DNA from: Astropecten irregularis
Lineage: Eukaryota > Echinodermata > Asteroidea > Paxillosida > Astropectinidae
NCBI GenBank assembly: GCA_963971285.1
Contig: OZ020256.1
Location: 1,118,501 to 1,182,500, forward strand
DNA: 64,000 nucleotides
Reading direction: 5' to 3'
Shown in pieces: positions 1-11,896 of this stretch (position 1 is its first letter; each line of letters begins with the position of its first letter). The position numbers and the translations under genes are program-made. The notes under the pieces are model-generated. The model saw nothing but the letters and a program-made list of their open reading frames with translations. It ran no database searches and was not told the origin of the DNA.

Positions 1-3000
1 AAATAAATCAGTCATATTTTTTCCGACTAGCCGTGTGAAACCCACTGCACTTGTTTCCCTTTTAGATGTAGGTTCTCAATACTTTAATCTCGGTCATAAA
101 CCAGGCCTTTACATACCAAGAAAACAAGCAACTGGAAATTCACTTGACCCTTTAAGGAACCAAGCCTGCCTTGTCACACCTCACAAAGACAACCATAAAT
201 TTACCAAACTGAGTTAATCTAAAGCCCTGCAGGAATTGGGGTTACTCTCTAGCCGGTTACAATGGGTATCCGTGTCGGTGGACGCCCCATGAGGATGAAT
301 GTGAAAAGTTTGCTCAGTACGGTGAAAGTTGTACTGCGGTTTTGGGCACTTTTCATAATGTGAAACGATTTTGAATGAAGTCGTCAGCGCATACCATTTG
401 AACTTCACGCCATTTGCATGCGTCATGGTCAGAATTATAGTTGTTAAATATCTCCATTAACAGTGCCGGCAAATTGCCGTGCATGTTTTGTTGTGTTATG
501 GTTGCATTTGTTGTACGTCTCTTGTTATTCTCAAAAGGTTATTCTTGTGATACGTTCATTTTTGCGACCGAGTAAGAAAATGCCAGTTGTATTATACCAG
601 GGAGAAAGGATTCCTCATACCAAGAACACATGTTATTATTGTCTGTTGGTAAGGAATGTAATGGGCATTTTCATCTCTTAGGCCTAAACCAAAAAGGTTA
701 AGACTGTGTCTTTCTTCAGGTATGCTAATCCAAGATTGGTTTTAGCGACTGTGCATATTTTATCCAAAGTTGCCATTTTTAAAACGATTTTTGTAAGTTA
801 CCTCCATAGTCTTTTCTTCCACATCATGTCTATGGCACTTTCCCTTTGTACTCCACACCCAAACCACTTAAGGCAAAACGGCACTGAAGCCGTTTTGTGA
901 CACATTTTGTCAGGGGGGTATAGGGTGGGCCAAGGTGCAAGAGTGACATACTGCAGGGGTGTCAATCCTCCAATTAATCCCATCCAACGTGTAGCAATTC
1001 GGGCAATAAAGTCCTCACTCAGCCTCGCGGGCTTGATTTATTTCGGTCGAAAAAACTCGCGATGTGATGTGATGTCCCCTCTGGTCCAGCTACAGAATTT
1101 GGTGATAAATAAATATGGGGCCACCTTGTTGCTTATTGGTAACTAAAAATATGCAGAATTGGACCCACCTAGTCTGATGCTTAGGCCTGTATATTAGATA
1201 CCAATAGTAAAGGTAGTGTCAGTGATGAGAATTCTACAAGAGCCTCTGAAATGCCGATCCTTGCTTTAAAATCTGGGAAACAAAATGTGCCGAGATGCAC
1301 GTATTTGGTCGTACCATTGAGGAAGGTCCTACCGAGGTCCACATTGAAATGTGGTTCCGGGGGCAAACGGCGTTCAAGACATCGAAAGCTCATTTGTCTT
1401 ACATTGTATTTACTTGACCCAGTACTCTTGAAACGTATCCAGGACGTAGCTTTTTCTACGTGGTGAAAGATGTTCCAGAGGTATGGTATACTGCGCCTGT
1501 GCGCAGGACTGGCCCAAGCATAGCTTGTGAAAAATTAAAAAAAATGTCAAACCTCGATTTTTAATCCTCCTGCACACTTTTAACCATTAAGATATGCCTA
1601 TCCACCTGCATAATCATTCCACCATGAAAATATGCCAAAAAATAACAAACCAGTGCCAGGGCCAGCAAAATATGAAAACAACTACACCATAATCCATTAC
1701 TGGTTATCACCGCTGACAATATTATCAGCCCAATTCAAGCCAGGAGGCAGCCAGGAGGCTGAAACCAGACTCAATCATACGTCAAGCGTGTCAATGTAAA
1801 TACACAAAATAATGTTGGTGTAGAAAAATCGAGAGTCCAGGCAGAAGAGGGTAAATATTTGGGGCTTGGAATCCGATTCTGGGAGCGGTTCGGTGTTGTT
1901 GTTGTTCGCGAACAGGGAATGTCGTAACATCTAATATGTTATTCTGGTTTCGTGCAGGATTCAGATAAGGCGTTAACGGTAACTAAACATCGCGCTGGTT
2001 GTAGGAAGTTTTGAAGGTATATGCAATGCAGATAGTATTCTGAAAGCTAGCTAGTCCATGCATGCATTTAAGAACTGGTTCGTCTATGTGCCCTTACACA
2101 AATACACAAATGGTATCCACTTGGTATGATGTAAACATAATTGCTCACATGGCTTTAAATCATCCCTGCTTGGACCACCGATGCACTGACTAGGTTAAAA
2201 CAATTTTCAATCTTGAAGAGTTTATGTCAGTTTCCTTACGCTTAACAAATTTGCTTAAAAAATTTATGACAGATTTGTAAAATTCAGACAGAATTCAATT
2301 TATAGTTAACTCTTTTGTGAAATTCGATGTAGCGCCGTAGCAAAATGCGGGCGCGGTGCCCACCCCTGAAAATAAATGTATTTTGCAGTTTCGTATATAG
2401 GCTCTTTATCAATTGAATTGGATCTGTCACCTCGTTGTATTCCTGCCGGCATTACACCTGTTTTGTTTTAGAAGCACTTGATATAAATTGATATAAATTA
2501 GGAGTGTTGCCCATGGGAGTCACGGGCATGCCGGGCACAGTGAGTGGAAGATTACCTACTCACCAGTTACTGGGCGACCTACCCTCACCGCAGTAAAACA
2601 TTCAATGATATCTGCTAATTTACACCTACTGGACGATAGTAGACCAGAAATTTGTGTCACTGTGGTAGATACAGAGTCCCGTGTAACTCCACACATAAGA
2701 ATATGCTGAATATAAACGGATTGTGAACTCTGCACTGTGATGTTTATATCAAAAAGTTGTTTCCCCGTTGCGTGCAAACGGAAGGCAAGACGCAGGCCGG
2801 GCATACTGGGGTCGAACCCCCTGGATTTCCCGGCCAAGTCACAGGTGTTTTTGTCCAAACCTGTTTATGAGGCAATCAAGACCCCCCATATAACCACTTG
2901 TTGTCTTCAAATATTGCACACGCGCTTGCTCAGCTGCTTGTAATGATGTCATCTTTTTTTCATGGTTTAGCTGGAAGTTGTGATGAAGTTGTCACGGAGC

Positions 3001-3409
3001 TCCAATCGATTGGTATCGATTGTATACATACTTATAGGAGATCGATATTAATTAATGCTGTTAAACACTGTTCACAACACGTCCTCTTAAAATAACAATC
3101 ATTCACTATGAACTGCTGCATTGGTGCACGTGTGTTTTAAGAAAAATACTACTCTGTGGTATGTGTGCATCTTTTGATCAACAAAAATGACCATTCCTAT
3201 GACGCATGAAGCTATAAATATGAAGTTCATTGATTCAGGTAGACAATATGAACTGTGCTACAAAACTAGGTTAAGTTGGCATCTTTTCTATGCTTAACTC
3301 CTAGCAGTGCTGAATATAGCATTCTAAAATGTATACTTCCATTGTTGCACTGATTGGTTTAATTTGACGTGCCGTTTCCCTCAAATGCATTAAACTCATA
3401 GGTTATTAC
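1..3409. other. Non-coding stretch
   Basis: Short frames only, none recognised. A small direct duplication of agccaggaggc is at 1738-1759. The 100-codon minus-strand frame at 2556-2858 has no motif I know. Confidence 0.5.
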
Positions 3410-5485
3410 ATGGTACATCATTTGGACTCAGATATTAGTTATTCGTACATAATGATGTGGAGCTCTTACCAGTGGGCAAGGATGCAGCCGATGGAATCGA
3501 AATCGTCCGCCTCGTTGCCACGGCCCATTCTCCCACCAGTACCGGCACCAGCTGGGGACATCCGGCGGGGAACGCCAAACATGACTCGGTATAACTTGCT
3601 CTGGAATCACGGTCCAGGGGCATCGTCACTCGCACGCCGAATTGAGGAAAATAGTTTGGTATGCTGTTAGTTTCTGTGCTTGCGTATTTCAAACTCTGTC
3701 CGTCCAAGAGCACTTTGATGGGATGATCAGACAGGGTAACCGGTCTTCTTCTTAACTGAAAGAAACTCCTCATGAGACGAAGATGTTACCGTTTTGTTGG
3801 CTCCGTCCAAGAATACTCACGTAAACTGTAGCGAGCAGGTTCACACACTAAAGTCCACGATCTCGACCATGTGATGGATGGGCGACAAACGTTCAATCAA
3901 GATCCCACCAATATGGAAAGAGTGGAGCTTGTGGTTGTTAAATAAATTTCAGAAGTGCAATTTGAACAGCGTTCCGATGCTTGAAATAAGGGCAGACACG
4001 CGCCCGCTATCAATCAAACTGCTGGCGTATGGAGTGTAACCAACGCCAACCACGGCATCGTTTCAAGCCAAGATCACGGTCGTGTCTCTGGTGAACTTGG
4101 TGTTATGGCCTGCACGTATCTAGAATAACTCGTGTTGCCCGTTCAGCATCGTTGGCTTACAGCATGCAGCGTGAATGATGTGAGCAAATCTGTCAGTGCA
4201 TCATATTAATGATGTACTGGCGTCAGATGTTGTGTATATGCAGGTTGTTTCCAGCAAGGTACTTCAATGCTATCAGAGCGTGCATCACGCCGTCCATTTC
4301 TCGGTGTTGGGTGTGATGGATCTGTTGCACAATGAACTCGACATCAAGTCAAACGATGAACTGTTCTCGAACCTCACACAGACCCAGGGTCATATTAATA
4401 TACATGCAACTTGTTGATTGGTTTTATTCATAAGTGTGTATGAAATTGTACGCACGTTGACAAGATAAGCCCACACAGGCAGTTCAAGTACGCCGCTTGC
4501 ACAGTGTGTATGCCGGTCGGTTTAGAAACTTGACGATTCAGATTTATGCAAGTGCATAACCAGTTATTTGCCGACAGAATTAGTCTGTACATACACAGTT
4601 GTGATATTACTAGGTATGCATAATCTAAACTTGTCGCTGTCACAATGCCTCACGTGGGATCCCAATGACGTCATGGAGTCGGTGATTAATAGACCATTTC
4701 GTTCATTACATTGTCAGAGGGAGATTTACATTTTTGACGGTCGATGAACTGAGAGCACATCAAGCTTGCCGACAGAACTTGCAGTTGCACGTCTTCTCTC
4801 CTTTCTTAGTTACCTAACGCGCCGTGGAGAGTTTTACACGGAAGTTCTTAAACTATTCCTGGTCCGACTAGACAGATCAGACTGTCCTTCTATCGAATTA
4901 TGAACTGGTATGGCTTATCTCTGGCCTCAAAGCGCTTCGGAATTTATCCAGGAAAATAGTTAGTTCACTTCGGCGCTCTTGGTGATGCTGCACCGTCCAC
5001 ACTGCCTTCCAATACAAGAGGATAAGCCAGCAAGTGAAGTTCGAGTGTTCAAAATGATGGTGCTACTCACGTAGGCCTACTACTCCGATCACGGCGCCGC
5101 GCAAACTCCTCTCTGTTCGGTGTCCTCGGCCCTCCTCACCGTGAACTTGTGGGCGAACCGACAACGTACACTGCACGTTGTCGGTAGTCCGTGAAGTAGT
5201 GCCACGCGCTGTAAAATTCGCTCGCCCTTACCAAGAGAGCAAGGAACGGCCTATATCTTCATCCGATCCTGGTGCTCAGCAATGTCCATTTGCATCATCT
5301 GCTCTCCAGCCTGTCTCTGTATGCCGTTCCTCTTCAGATGTCTGCCGTTCACGTATAGTCCACGGCAAGTTCGTACACCACAATGCCTGTACGCACTGTG
5401 GCACTGCATGGGTGATGCTGCTGCTTACTCGTCGCAAGCCTCACTGAAAATCCACATATTGACGTTCGCGTCGACAATGGAGTGA
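3410..5485. other. GC-richer stretch with several overlapping open frames, possible decayed coding DNA
   Basis: This 2 kb block is less AT-rich than its surroundings and carries the longest frames of the first 9 kb, including 112 codons on the minus strand at 3435-3773 and 89 codons on the + strand at 5178-5447. Between 3840 and 4420, minus-strand frames give protein-like pieces broken by stops, for example DAVVGVGYTPYASSLIDSGR. I do not recognise any family. An old mobile element or pseudogene is possible. Confidence 0.25.
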
Positions 5486-7220
5486 ATTGAATAAATAACT
5501 GTGTTTCATACTACAATTCCGCGGGTGCGAAGGGCCAAGTTTAACAACCATGAACTAAGCTGTAACCCCGGGGCATGGCAGCCGTGGTTTTTTTTGTTTG
5601 TGCCGGTGTTGTCCCCACACGTCTGGTCATAAACCTGTAGATTCATGGGCTCATATACAATCCAACTACACAAAGAACAGCCTTATACTCCTCGTCAACA
5701 ATCCAACCGGAAACTAAATCTATAATGATGGTACGTTGTCCTACCGGTCCCAATCATATTTTTTTAAGTCCCAGGGGAGCTCCTCTTCGTGTCACATCAA
5801 CCATGCTCCAACATCCTCCATTGAATTTTGACAACCCCATCGCACATCTAATCGGATTAGAGGCTCCGTTAGGTGCGTGCACGAATGCTAATCCGATCCG
5901 TACACGCTGCTCATTTGATAACCAAGATCAGGAGTTAGGGGGGATTGTCTGGAAACGATAACAGTTTTCCCTACCGTAGGATCATCCGATATACCCGCCG
6001 ATCAGGACGTAATGATAACGGTACATGATCGTCACGCTGGCGTGGCGTTTTTGTGTTTCGTGTGATCGATAAAAAACAATGTGTAGTGTTCCGGTTGCAC
6101 GTCACTCATATTGTCAGTGGGTTTTATCTCTTTGCAGCATGCTGTTACTGCCAATCAATTATTTTCCCTTTGACATAATTGACAGCAATGTATGTCACAC
6201 GATGAATTTCAAGGAAACTCGCATTTTCTTATATCATTTTCATACGCTACAGTATGGAGAAGTTTACTTCTTATATCAGTAGCTTTATAAATTTCGCCAC
6301 GAGAGGGCGCCAATATGTGAAAGCTGGCACAGTGTCGTGGGAATAATTTCTTGTTTTGTCGGTCTTGACAAGAATGAATTGTCAATAATATGCTATATCG
6401 GTTAAGAATAATAAACGAAAATACCTTTAGGACACTTTTAATGGCTGTTCACTTCAGTTTGTTACATTTCCAAATAATTTGGAATGAATAAAGCTTGTTC
6501 TTGCTTGTTTCTATATCACTTGTAGTCACAAAATGCATGAGTGCAGTTATCAGGCAACATGTTCTTAATCTTACATGCCACGAGAGCTCCATCATAGTAT
6601 TGTCTTCTATTATCTCATTTTTGTTCAATTCTGACATTTCTGCAGACTCACACAAACTTATCCAGAGGCAACCCCAATCATATAACATGGACCATAATCA
6701 ACTCCCCAGGAAAGAAAACTTAAAGTACCAAAAATCTACCTAGATATTGCCCTTCCTGCTTCCATACGTCTATTATTGCCTGCTAATCCCGTTTTAGTGA
6801 CTAAGTCCTTAATTAGTCAATTAAGCAACGCTGAAGATACAGTTTGGATCAAGATTACAAGGTACAAAGACTGAAGAAGATTCCTGTCCTATAATTATTA
6901 TCTAGTCACTGACCTCGACCTGACGGACGCGAAAATTCGTTCCCGTTGAGGGCGGTAGAAGGGTGGACAGTCCGTCAAAGACTGACCGCTCGATACGCTC
7001 TCAGTCCCCGAAGATTTCTGCCTCATGTAGTTGCAGTGAAGCTGCCTCTTCAAGTATAAGGTTTTCCTGAGGAGAACGATGAAAAATTGGTATAGTTATG
7101 AACCCATCAGGCAGCTTCTCCAAGTCATTTCCCCATCAAAGTATAATATTGATAAAACGAATTGAAGTGTGAGCCTCCTTTAGTAACCAAAAGGCTTCCA
7201 TTTGAAAGGAATATTAGACG
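5486..7220. other. Non-coding stretch
   Basis: No gene or repeat family is recognised. The 78- to 82-codon frames at 5725 and 6495 have no known motif. Confidence 0.5.
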
Positions 7221-7454
7221 GAAGTTTTGTTAGTCAAAATATTCAGCCACTTAAAAAGTACGTACGACATTACAAATGCATACCTCTGTAACGATGTTCT
7301 TTTTATAGAATATTAACTTAAATCAGTTCATTTATTAGAAGTTTTGTTAGTCAAAATATTCAGCCACTTAAAAAGTACGTACGACATTACAAATGCATAC
7401 CTCTGTAACGATGTTCTTTTTATAGGATATTATCTTAAATCAGTTCATTTATTA
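7221..7454 (+). repeat. Tandem duplication, 2 x 117 bp
   Basis: Copies at 7221-7337 and 7338-7454 both start gaagttttgttagtcaaaat and end gttcatttatta. I count two substitutions between them (both near the tataRgatattaWctt segment). The near identity indicates a recent duplication, or a collapsed or assembled allele. The unit is AT-rich and non-coding. Confidence 0.9.
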
Positions 7455-8001
7455 TCAAAATCAGAAGGTAGTAAACGATTTAAACAAGTTTTGCCATCGA
7501 ATTTCTCTGAAATCCATCTCAATATCCACAAACAATTTAATATGGAACTGCCTAAAGGCCCCTTCACTCATGAATTAGACTTTGTCAAACTTTTTCATTA
7601 ATTCGAGCCAGTCCAATGACCGATATTTACCTTGAAGGTCAAGGCCTAAATACGAGACTGGACGCCAAGTCCCACCATTGGGATCGGAACAAAATAATTA
7701 AAAAATGACCTCGGAATTGAATTCCTTTTCAGAGTTATGAATGATATTTGTGACAAGGTTATCATTTTATATGAGCAGATATGGTTTGATGTTTTTTTAT
7801 CCTGGGACTGGGAGTAATAACAATAATAGACGAGTAATTTATTTGGCTGCTCGCCCAGTATGACAAGTCTCCTTGAACGTTGTCAGCCCTAGAATGACCC
7901 CTGACCACCTTTATTCCGGTTACGAGGGGCTGCTGTGTGACGTTCAGACACCGTCATGGTTGCTTTGTCGTCGCGACAATCGCTGACCGACCTTAGTCAG
8001 T

Positions 8002-8078
8002 CACCGTCATGGAACAAACCCCCAGCACGCCGGCTTTGGGATCCCGTTGGGACGCATAACCGGCGTGTGGTGCACACA
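8002..8078 (+). repeat. Dispersed repeat shared with 55852-55937
   Basis: The words ggaacaaac, cccagcacgccggcttt and ggcgtgtggtgcaca occur in the same order and spacing as at 55852. The repeat lies 40 bases from the MITE at 8119. No coding content or terminal repeat is visible, so its class is unknown. Confidence 0.65.
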
Positions 8079-8118
8079 CGCGCCAGTTGATATCACTTCT
8101 GTCGATTTATTGTCTTCA

Positions 8119-8348
8119 GGAGCCGATTTCATGGAGCTGATAATCAAACAAAATTGCTTAGCACAAAAATGTCTTGCCCAATAAAACAAACCAAATTCCA
8201 TTTGATATTCATGATCAATGAACAACAGCCAAAGAACAATCACAAGCGATACACAACACATGGACATGTTTTTGTTGTTAACCCTGCAAGACAGAAATGT
8301 AATGCTTAGCAATTTTTGTGTGCTAAGCAGCGCCGTGAAATTGGCCCC
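8119..8348. mobile_element. 230 bp inverted-repeat element, GCCGATTTCAT / GTGAAATTGGCC termini
   Basis: The left end, GGAGCCGATTTCATGGAGCT, is inverted at the right end as AGCAGCGCCGTGAAATTGGC followed by CCC. Just inside, ttgcttagcacaaaaatg is mirrored by aatttttgtgtgctaagcag. The interior is AT-rich and non-coding; the frame crossing it on the minus strand is fortuitous. Partial relatives lie at 62193 and 53668. Confidence 0.7.
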
Positions 8349-10597
8349 ATGTGGTAGGACCGATATCCCCTCCCCCAAACACTGAAACCTTCAGATTTCC
8401 AAAGCCAAGGATCTTTGAGGAGCATTGTATCAACTGTGAGTCGTGACGATTTTGTTTTCAAAGAAACGACACTTTGAACCCTGTCGTTCCATACGTGTCA
8501 AAGTTATCCATCATCGGATTGTTTGATTTCATAGTTTTGTTGTGAAGTCATCTCTATCCGGCGCCAGGCGAACCATTCACAGTGACTGGGCAGTCAATTA
8601 ACCGAATCCCTCAAAATCCGCCCAAATAATTCACCTGTCACGGTTAAATGGTCTCAATATCACCGACTTGGATTAAAAGGTCACGGTCCACTTCAGTAAT
8701 ATTTCTGAAAAAATTTTGCCACATCGATGGACCATTCGTTTATTCTCTAGTTGTCAAACATTAATTTAGGCCATTACGAAAACAGCTTCAAGCCATTCCC
8801 TTCAAAAACAGGTTCTTAATCTTTTGGTTCATTTATTCGATTGAAACTTATTCGGAAAGCAACTGAAAATATAAATATGCGCCCAGCAGTTAGTAAATAT
8901 GTATGACCAAATGATATACTTCAATTTATTCTATAGTAATGCTGGACATGATTGATTAAATTTAGAATTTATTTGAAAAGAAGAGAAAGTAGTGAGACAA
9001 TTTCACACTGAAAGTCAGCAGGTTACACCCCCCCCCCCCCTCCTTGGGCCAACTTTGGGGCACATGAATATCTGAAATTTGTGGACAATAACTGTCTTGC
9101 TCCACTCGCATTAATGTGTTATATGGAGCCTACTTTGTTTTCAGTCGTTTATCAAAATCTGTGTACCTGTATATCGAAGGTTTCGATACTGCCCAAATTT
9201 TCATCCAATTATGATTCTGATTATAAGAGATCAGTACAAATTTGTTTTATTACCCCCATTGGTTTTATATCCGTTAGCCCATACAAATGCACAGCCTTAT
9301 CACGAAATTGATATACATTGCTACAAGATCTCAGTATCAAAAAGGGTATTCCTGATCTGTTTGGTATTCGTAACCCAAAATAGTGAAAAATAACTTGAAT
9401 GTTTCCTTCAAATGAAATTCATCGCATGTCACAAAATAACTCATGGATTCCCCTCCAAAATATTTGATGAAAATTCCCTATATATGCCTAGTTTCAAACT
9501 CACCTGTATAGCTTGTCCCTTTCCAATTTCGGTAGGATTGTCTCGCCCAAGCTTTCTGTCAACATTCCCATTTTTGCTGAATAATCCAGTACTCAAGTTC
9601 CGTGCTCGGTATCAGTGCTGTATCAATGATAACCTTTTTGGTGTATGTGGACTCGACTCACGTCATCATTGGATCACACATGCAGCGCCCTTCGAATCCT
9701 TGACCAACAGTTCACTGCTCCAGCAGTTCTTAATGGGTCTGTGCACGTATACCACTCCGCGCAATAGAATTTCCTCAAATAGCCCTCATTTATCTTGGTT
9801 TGTGTGTTTCTGACATGTTTAGTCTGCATTGTATTGCATTTTTATGCCATAATTTCAAAGGGTCTGGTAACACGTCCTTATAAAAAAAAGCTGGGTTGTC
9901 TTGCGGTGAACCCTGTGCATGTCATGCGCTGGGGCTTTTACTGAGGTTGATGTTCTCATCAGGTAAAAGAGACACCAAAGTGGAGATGAGATTTGCACCA
10001 AATTACTTGCACCAATGAAAGTCCATCTTTCTAAATCCTGTCTCAAAATTTGTCTCAATTACTCGAGATCTGTAAATGAATTCCTGGCCCAAACGTGTCG
10101 GTACAAAAGTTGTATAGAAAAACATTTATGTATGCCTATGATGCAACTGAAATCCTACATAGCCTATACTGCGGATTTTACTCTTTTTTGGAATGACGAT
10201 TGGTTAGAGTCATGAAAGACACTATACAGTTGAATCTGATTAATGTCATACCATCATAAGAAAGCTACTGTAACAATCTCTTCCAAAATGAGATAAAATA
10301 TTTATGGGGTTTACAAAGGCTCATGCTCCAGCTCATTTTCGTGAATCCATTCTAAAATAACGGGTATCAAAATAGAGGCATTTGGCTGCCGTTCAGAAAT
10401 AGATTCATGAATTTAGACAGGGCCAGCGAATAAAATACAGCTGCCTTGAATTACGAGTGGAGGAGGTCGATTCCTTTTCATCATAAAATTATTGTTTTAG
10501 AAGATAAACAAAATTGCTGTCAGTATAAAGGGACACTACTGTAAACAAATCAATTGCGCCCTCTTGTGAAACGCCTCCATTTTTTCTCGCCTTGCAG
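8349..10597. other. Non-coding stretch
   Basis: AT-rich. Apart from the poly(C) run at 9028 I see nothing recognisable. The 133-codon frame at 9412-9813 lacks any motif, splice context or composition that would support it. Confidence 0.5.
9028..9040 (+). repeat. Poly(C) run
   Basis: Thirteen C in a row, likely length-variable. No associated element is seen. Confidence 0.9.
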
Positions 10598-10745
10598 TGT
10601 GCGTGGCGCCCTCATTTGACCAAGAAGTGGCTCTTTACGGTGGCATGAAAAAGCCCGCACTATTTGAAATGAGACCCCTACATGACAAGTGGAACCAGTG
10701 CAAGGGAAATCAACACAAAGCAGAACTTTCTGCTGGAGGATCTTG
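10598..10745 (+). CDS. Candidate internal exon of an unrecognised gene
   Basis: A pyrimidine-rich tract ending in cttgcag (10581-10597) is followed by 148 bases open in one frame and then by gtaagt at 10746. Read from the second base of a codon, it encodes about 48 residues, including QEVALYGGMKKPALFEM and DKWNQCKGNQHKAEL, followed by a GGS and a split Trp codon. The introns would be phase 1 at the left and phase 2 at the right. Both splice sites match consensus well and the peptide composition looks protein-like. I do not recognise the family and I did not find partner exons. The neighbourhood contains gcgccctc words common in repeats, so a chance open frame inside a repeat is the main alternative. 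Confidence 0.3.
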
Positions 10746-11782
10746 GTAAGTGGAAATTTCGATTAAATATTTCGGCAGCCGTTGATGGCTTTCACACGGG
10801 GGTTCCAATCACGCTGCAGTTGCCGCGAGATGGGGTACAAGCAGAACTAACAAAAATTGACTCACGCAGAGGTGTAAAAACTCCAATCATTTGAAGGAGA
10901 TCTTTGTTGCAGAGTCTGACACGATCTGGCGCGACTTTAGTTCAATCACATGAACTTCAAGCATGTAATTTACCATTGAATGTTATTTCAAACATTTTCC
11001 AAACTTCGCAAAATGTTTATTAATGCTTGACACGCGCTTAATAACATCCAAACATGATGAAGCACTCAGCAAATTAATACGTGATGTTCATGCATTTAAG
11101 GCGCTTGATTTTGATTTTAACAAGTTAAGAAATGGATAAAAGAGTACGATTCACATTAAACACAGTTTCCGAAGTGTAGTACCGAAGTTTCTGTATAGAT
11201 CCCAGACTATCCGGTCTGTACAACATGTCCATTGATGCTGGTTTATAGTGGTTGAACTTTGTCAGCAATTCGGAGTAAATGCTAAAAATAATGTAAGTCC
11301 GATGAAACTCATCGGCATACTTCGTCAAGTCGCATAATGTGTAATATTAATTCATCATAATTTTACTTATTAGAATGTATCATCTTATTTTATAATGACT
11401 TGTGCACATGGCAGTGAGGAGCATATCATTGCACTTTCCGGTCTGTAGACCATGTATACGAGATTGCCAACTGTTCTCAGTGAACCCGATGCCACTGCAT
11501 GAATACTTTTGCAGAATATTGCACTATGATCCTGTAGTCGGGAAGGAGAGAGTCATTGTACGGTTATGATTTCGGGATGTTGACCAAGATTGGATGAGAT
11601 GTCAGGATTTATCATGGTGAAGGTACATGAAAGGGATGGTTTGCAGTGACACCATGTGTAACCGGCTTCTGTGAATATGTGTGGTTTCAATCGATCAAAA
11701 GACGCTTTATAAAGCGCCAAAATAAAAAAGTTTGCTCTAAGGTGCTGAGGCAGAAAAAGAAGACAAGTTATTGATGGTACAC

Positions 11783-11896
11783 CTCCTGAAACGGGTGAGC
11801 TTTCAGGAGTGTCTTGAATGTGTGAAATGAGGTGGTGACTCGGATGTATTCTGGGAGTTTGTTCTAGAGTCTGGATAAGGAGAACGCAGTAAGAGC
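11783..11896 (-). mobile_element. Decayed LINE (non-LTR retrotransposon) ORF2 C-terminal remnant
   Basis: Translated on the minus strand this reads ALTAFSLSRL, a stop, then NKLPEYIRVTTSFHTFKTLL and KAHPFQE. This matches the familiar tail of CR1/L2-like reverse-transcriptase ORFs (pattern LWNxLPxxIRxxxSxxxFKxxLKxHLF). The stop is a TAG exactly where the conserved Trp (TGG) is expected, so the copy is dead. I could not extend a coherent frame far upstream or downstream, so this is a short 5'-truncated and mutated insertion. Family level is uncertain; the LINE origin is fairly likely. Confidence 0.55.

Noticed and set aside
8007..8378. 123-codon minus-strand frame
   Set aside because: It runs across the dispersed repeat at 8002 and the MITE at 8119, so it is an accident of repeat sequence.
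9412..9813. 133-codon + strand frame
   Set aside because: Codon use and composition look random, with no motif and no supporting splice context.
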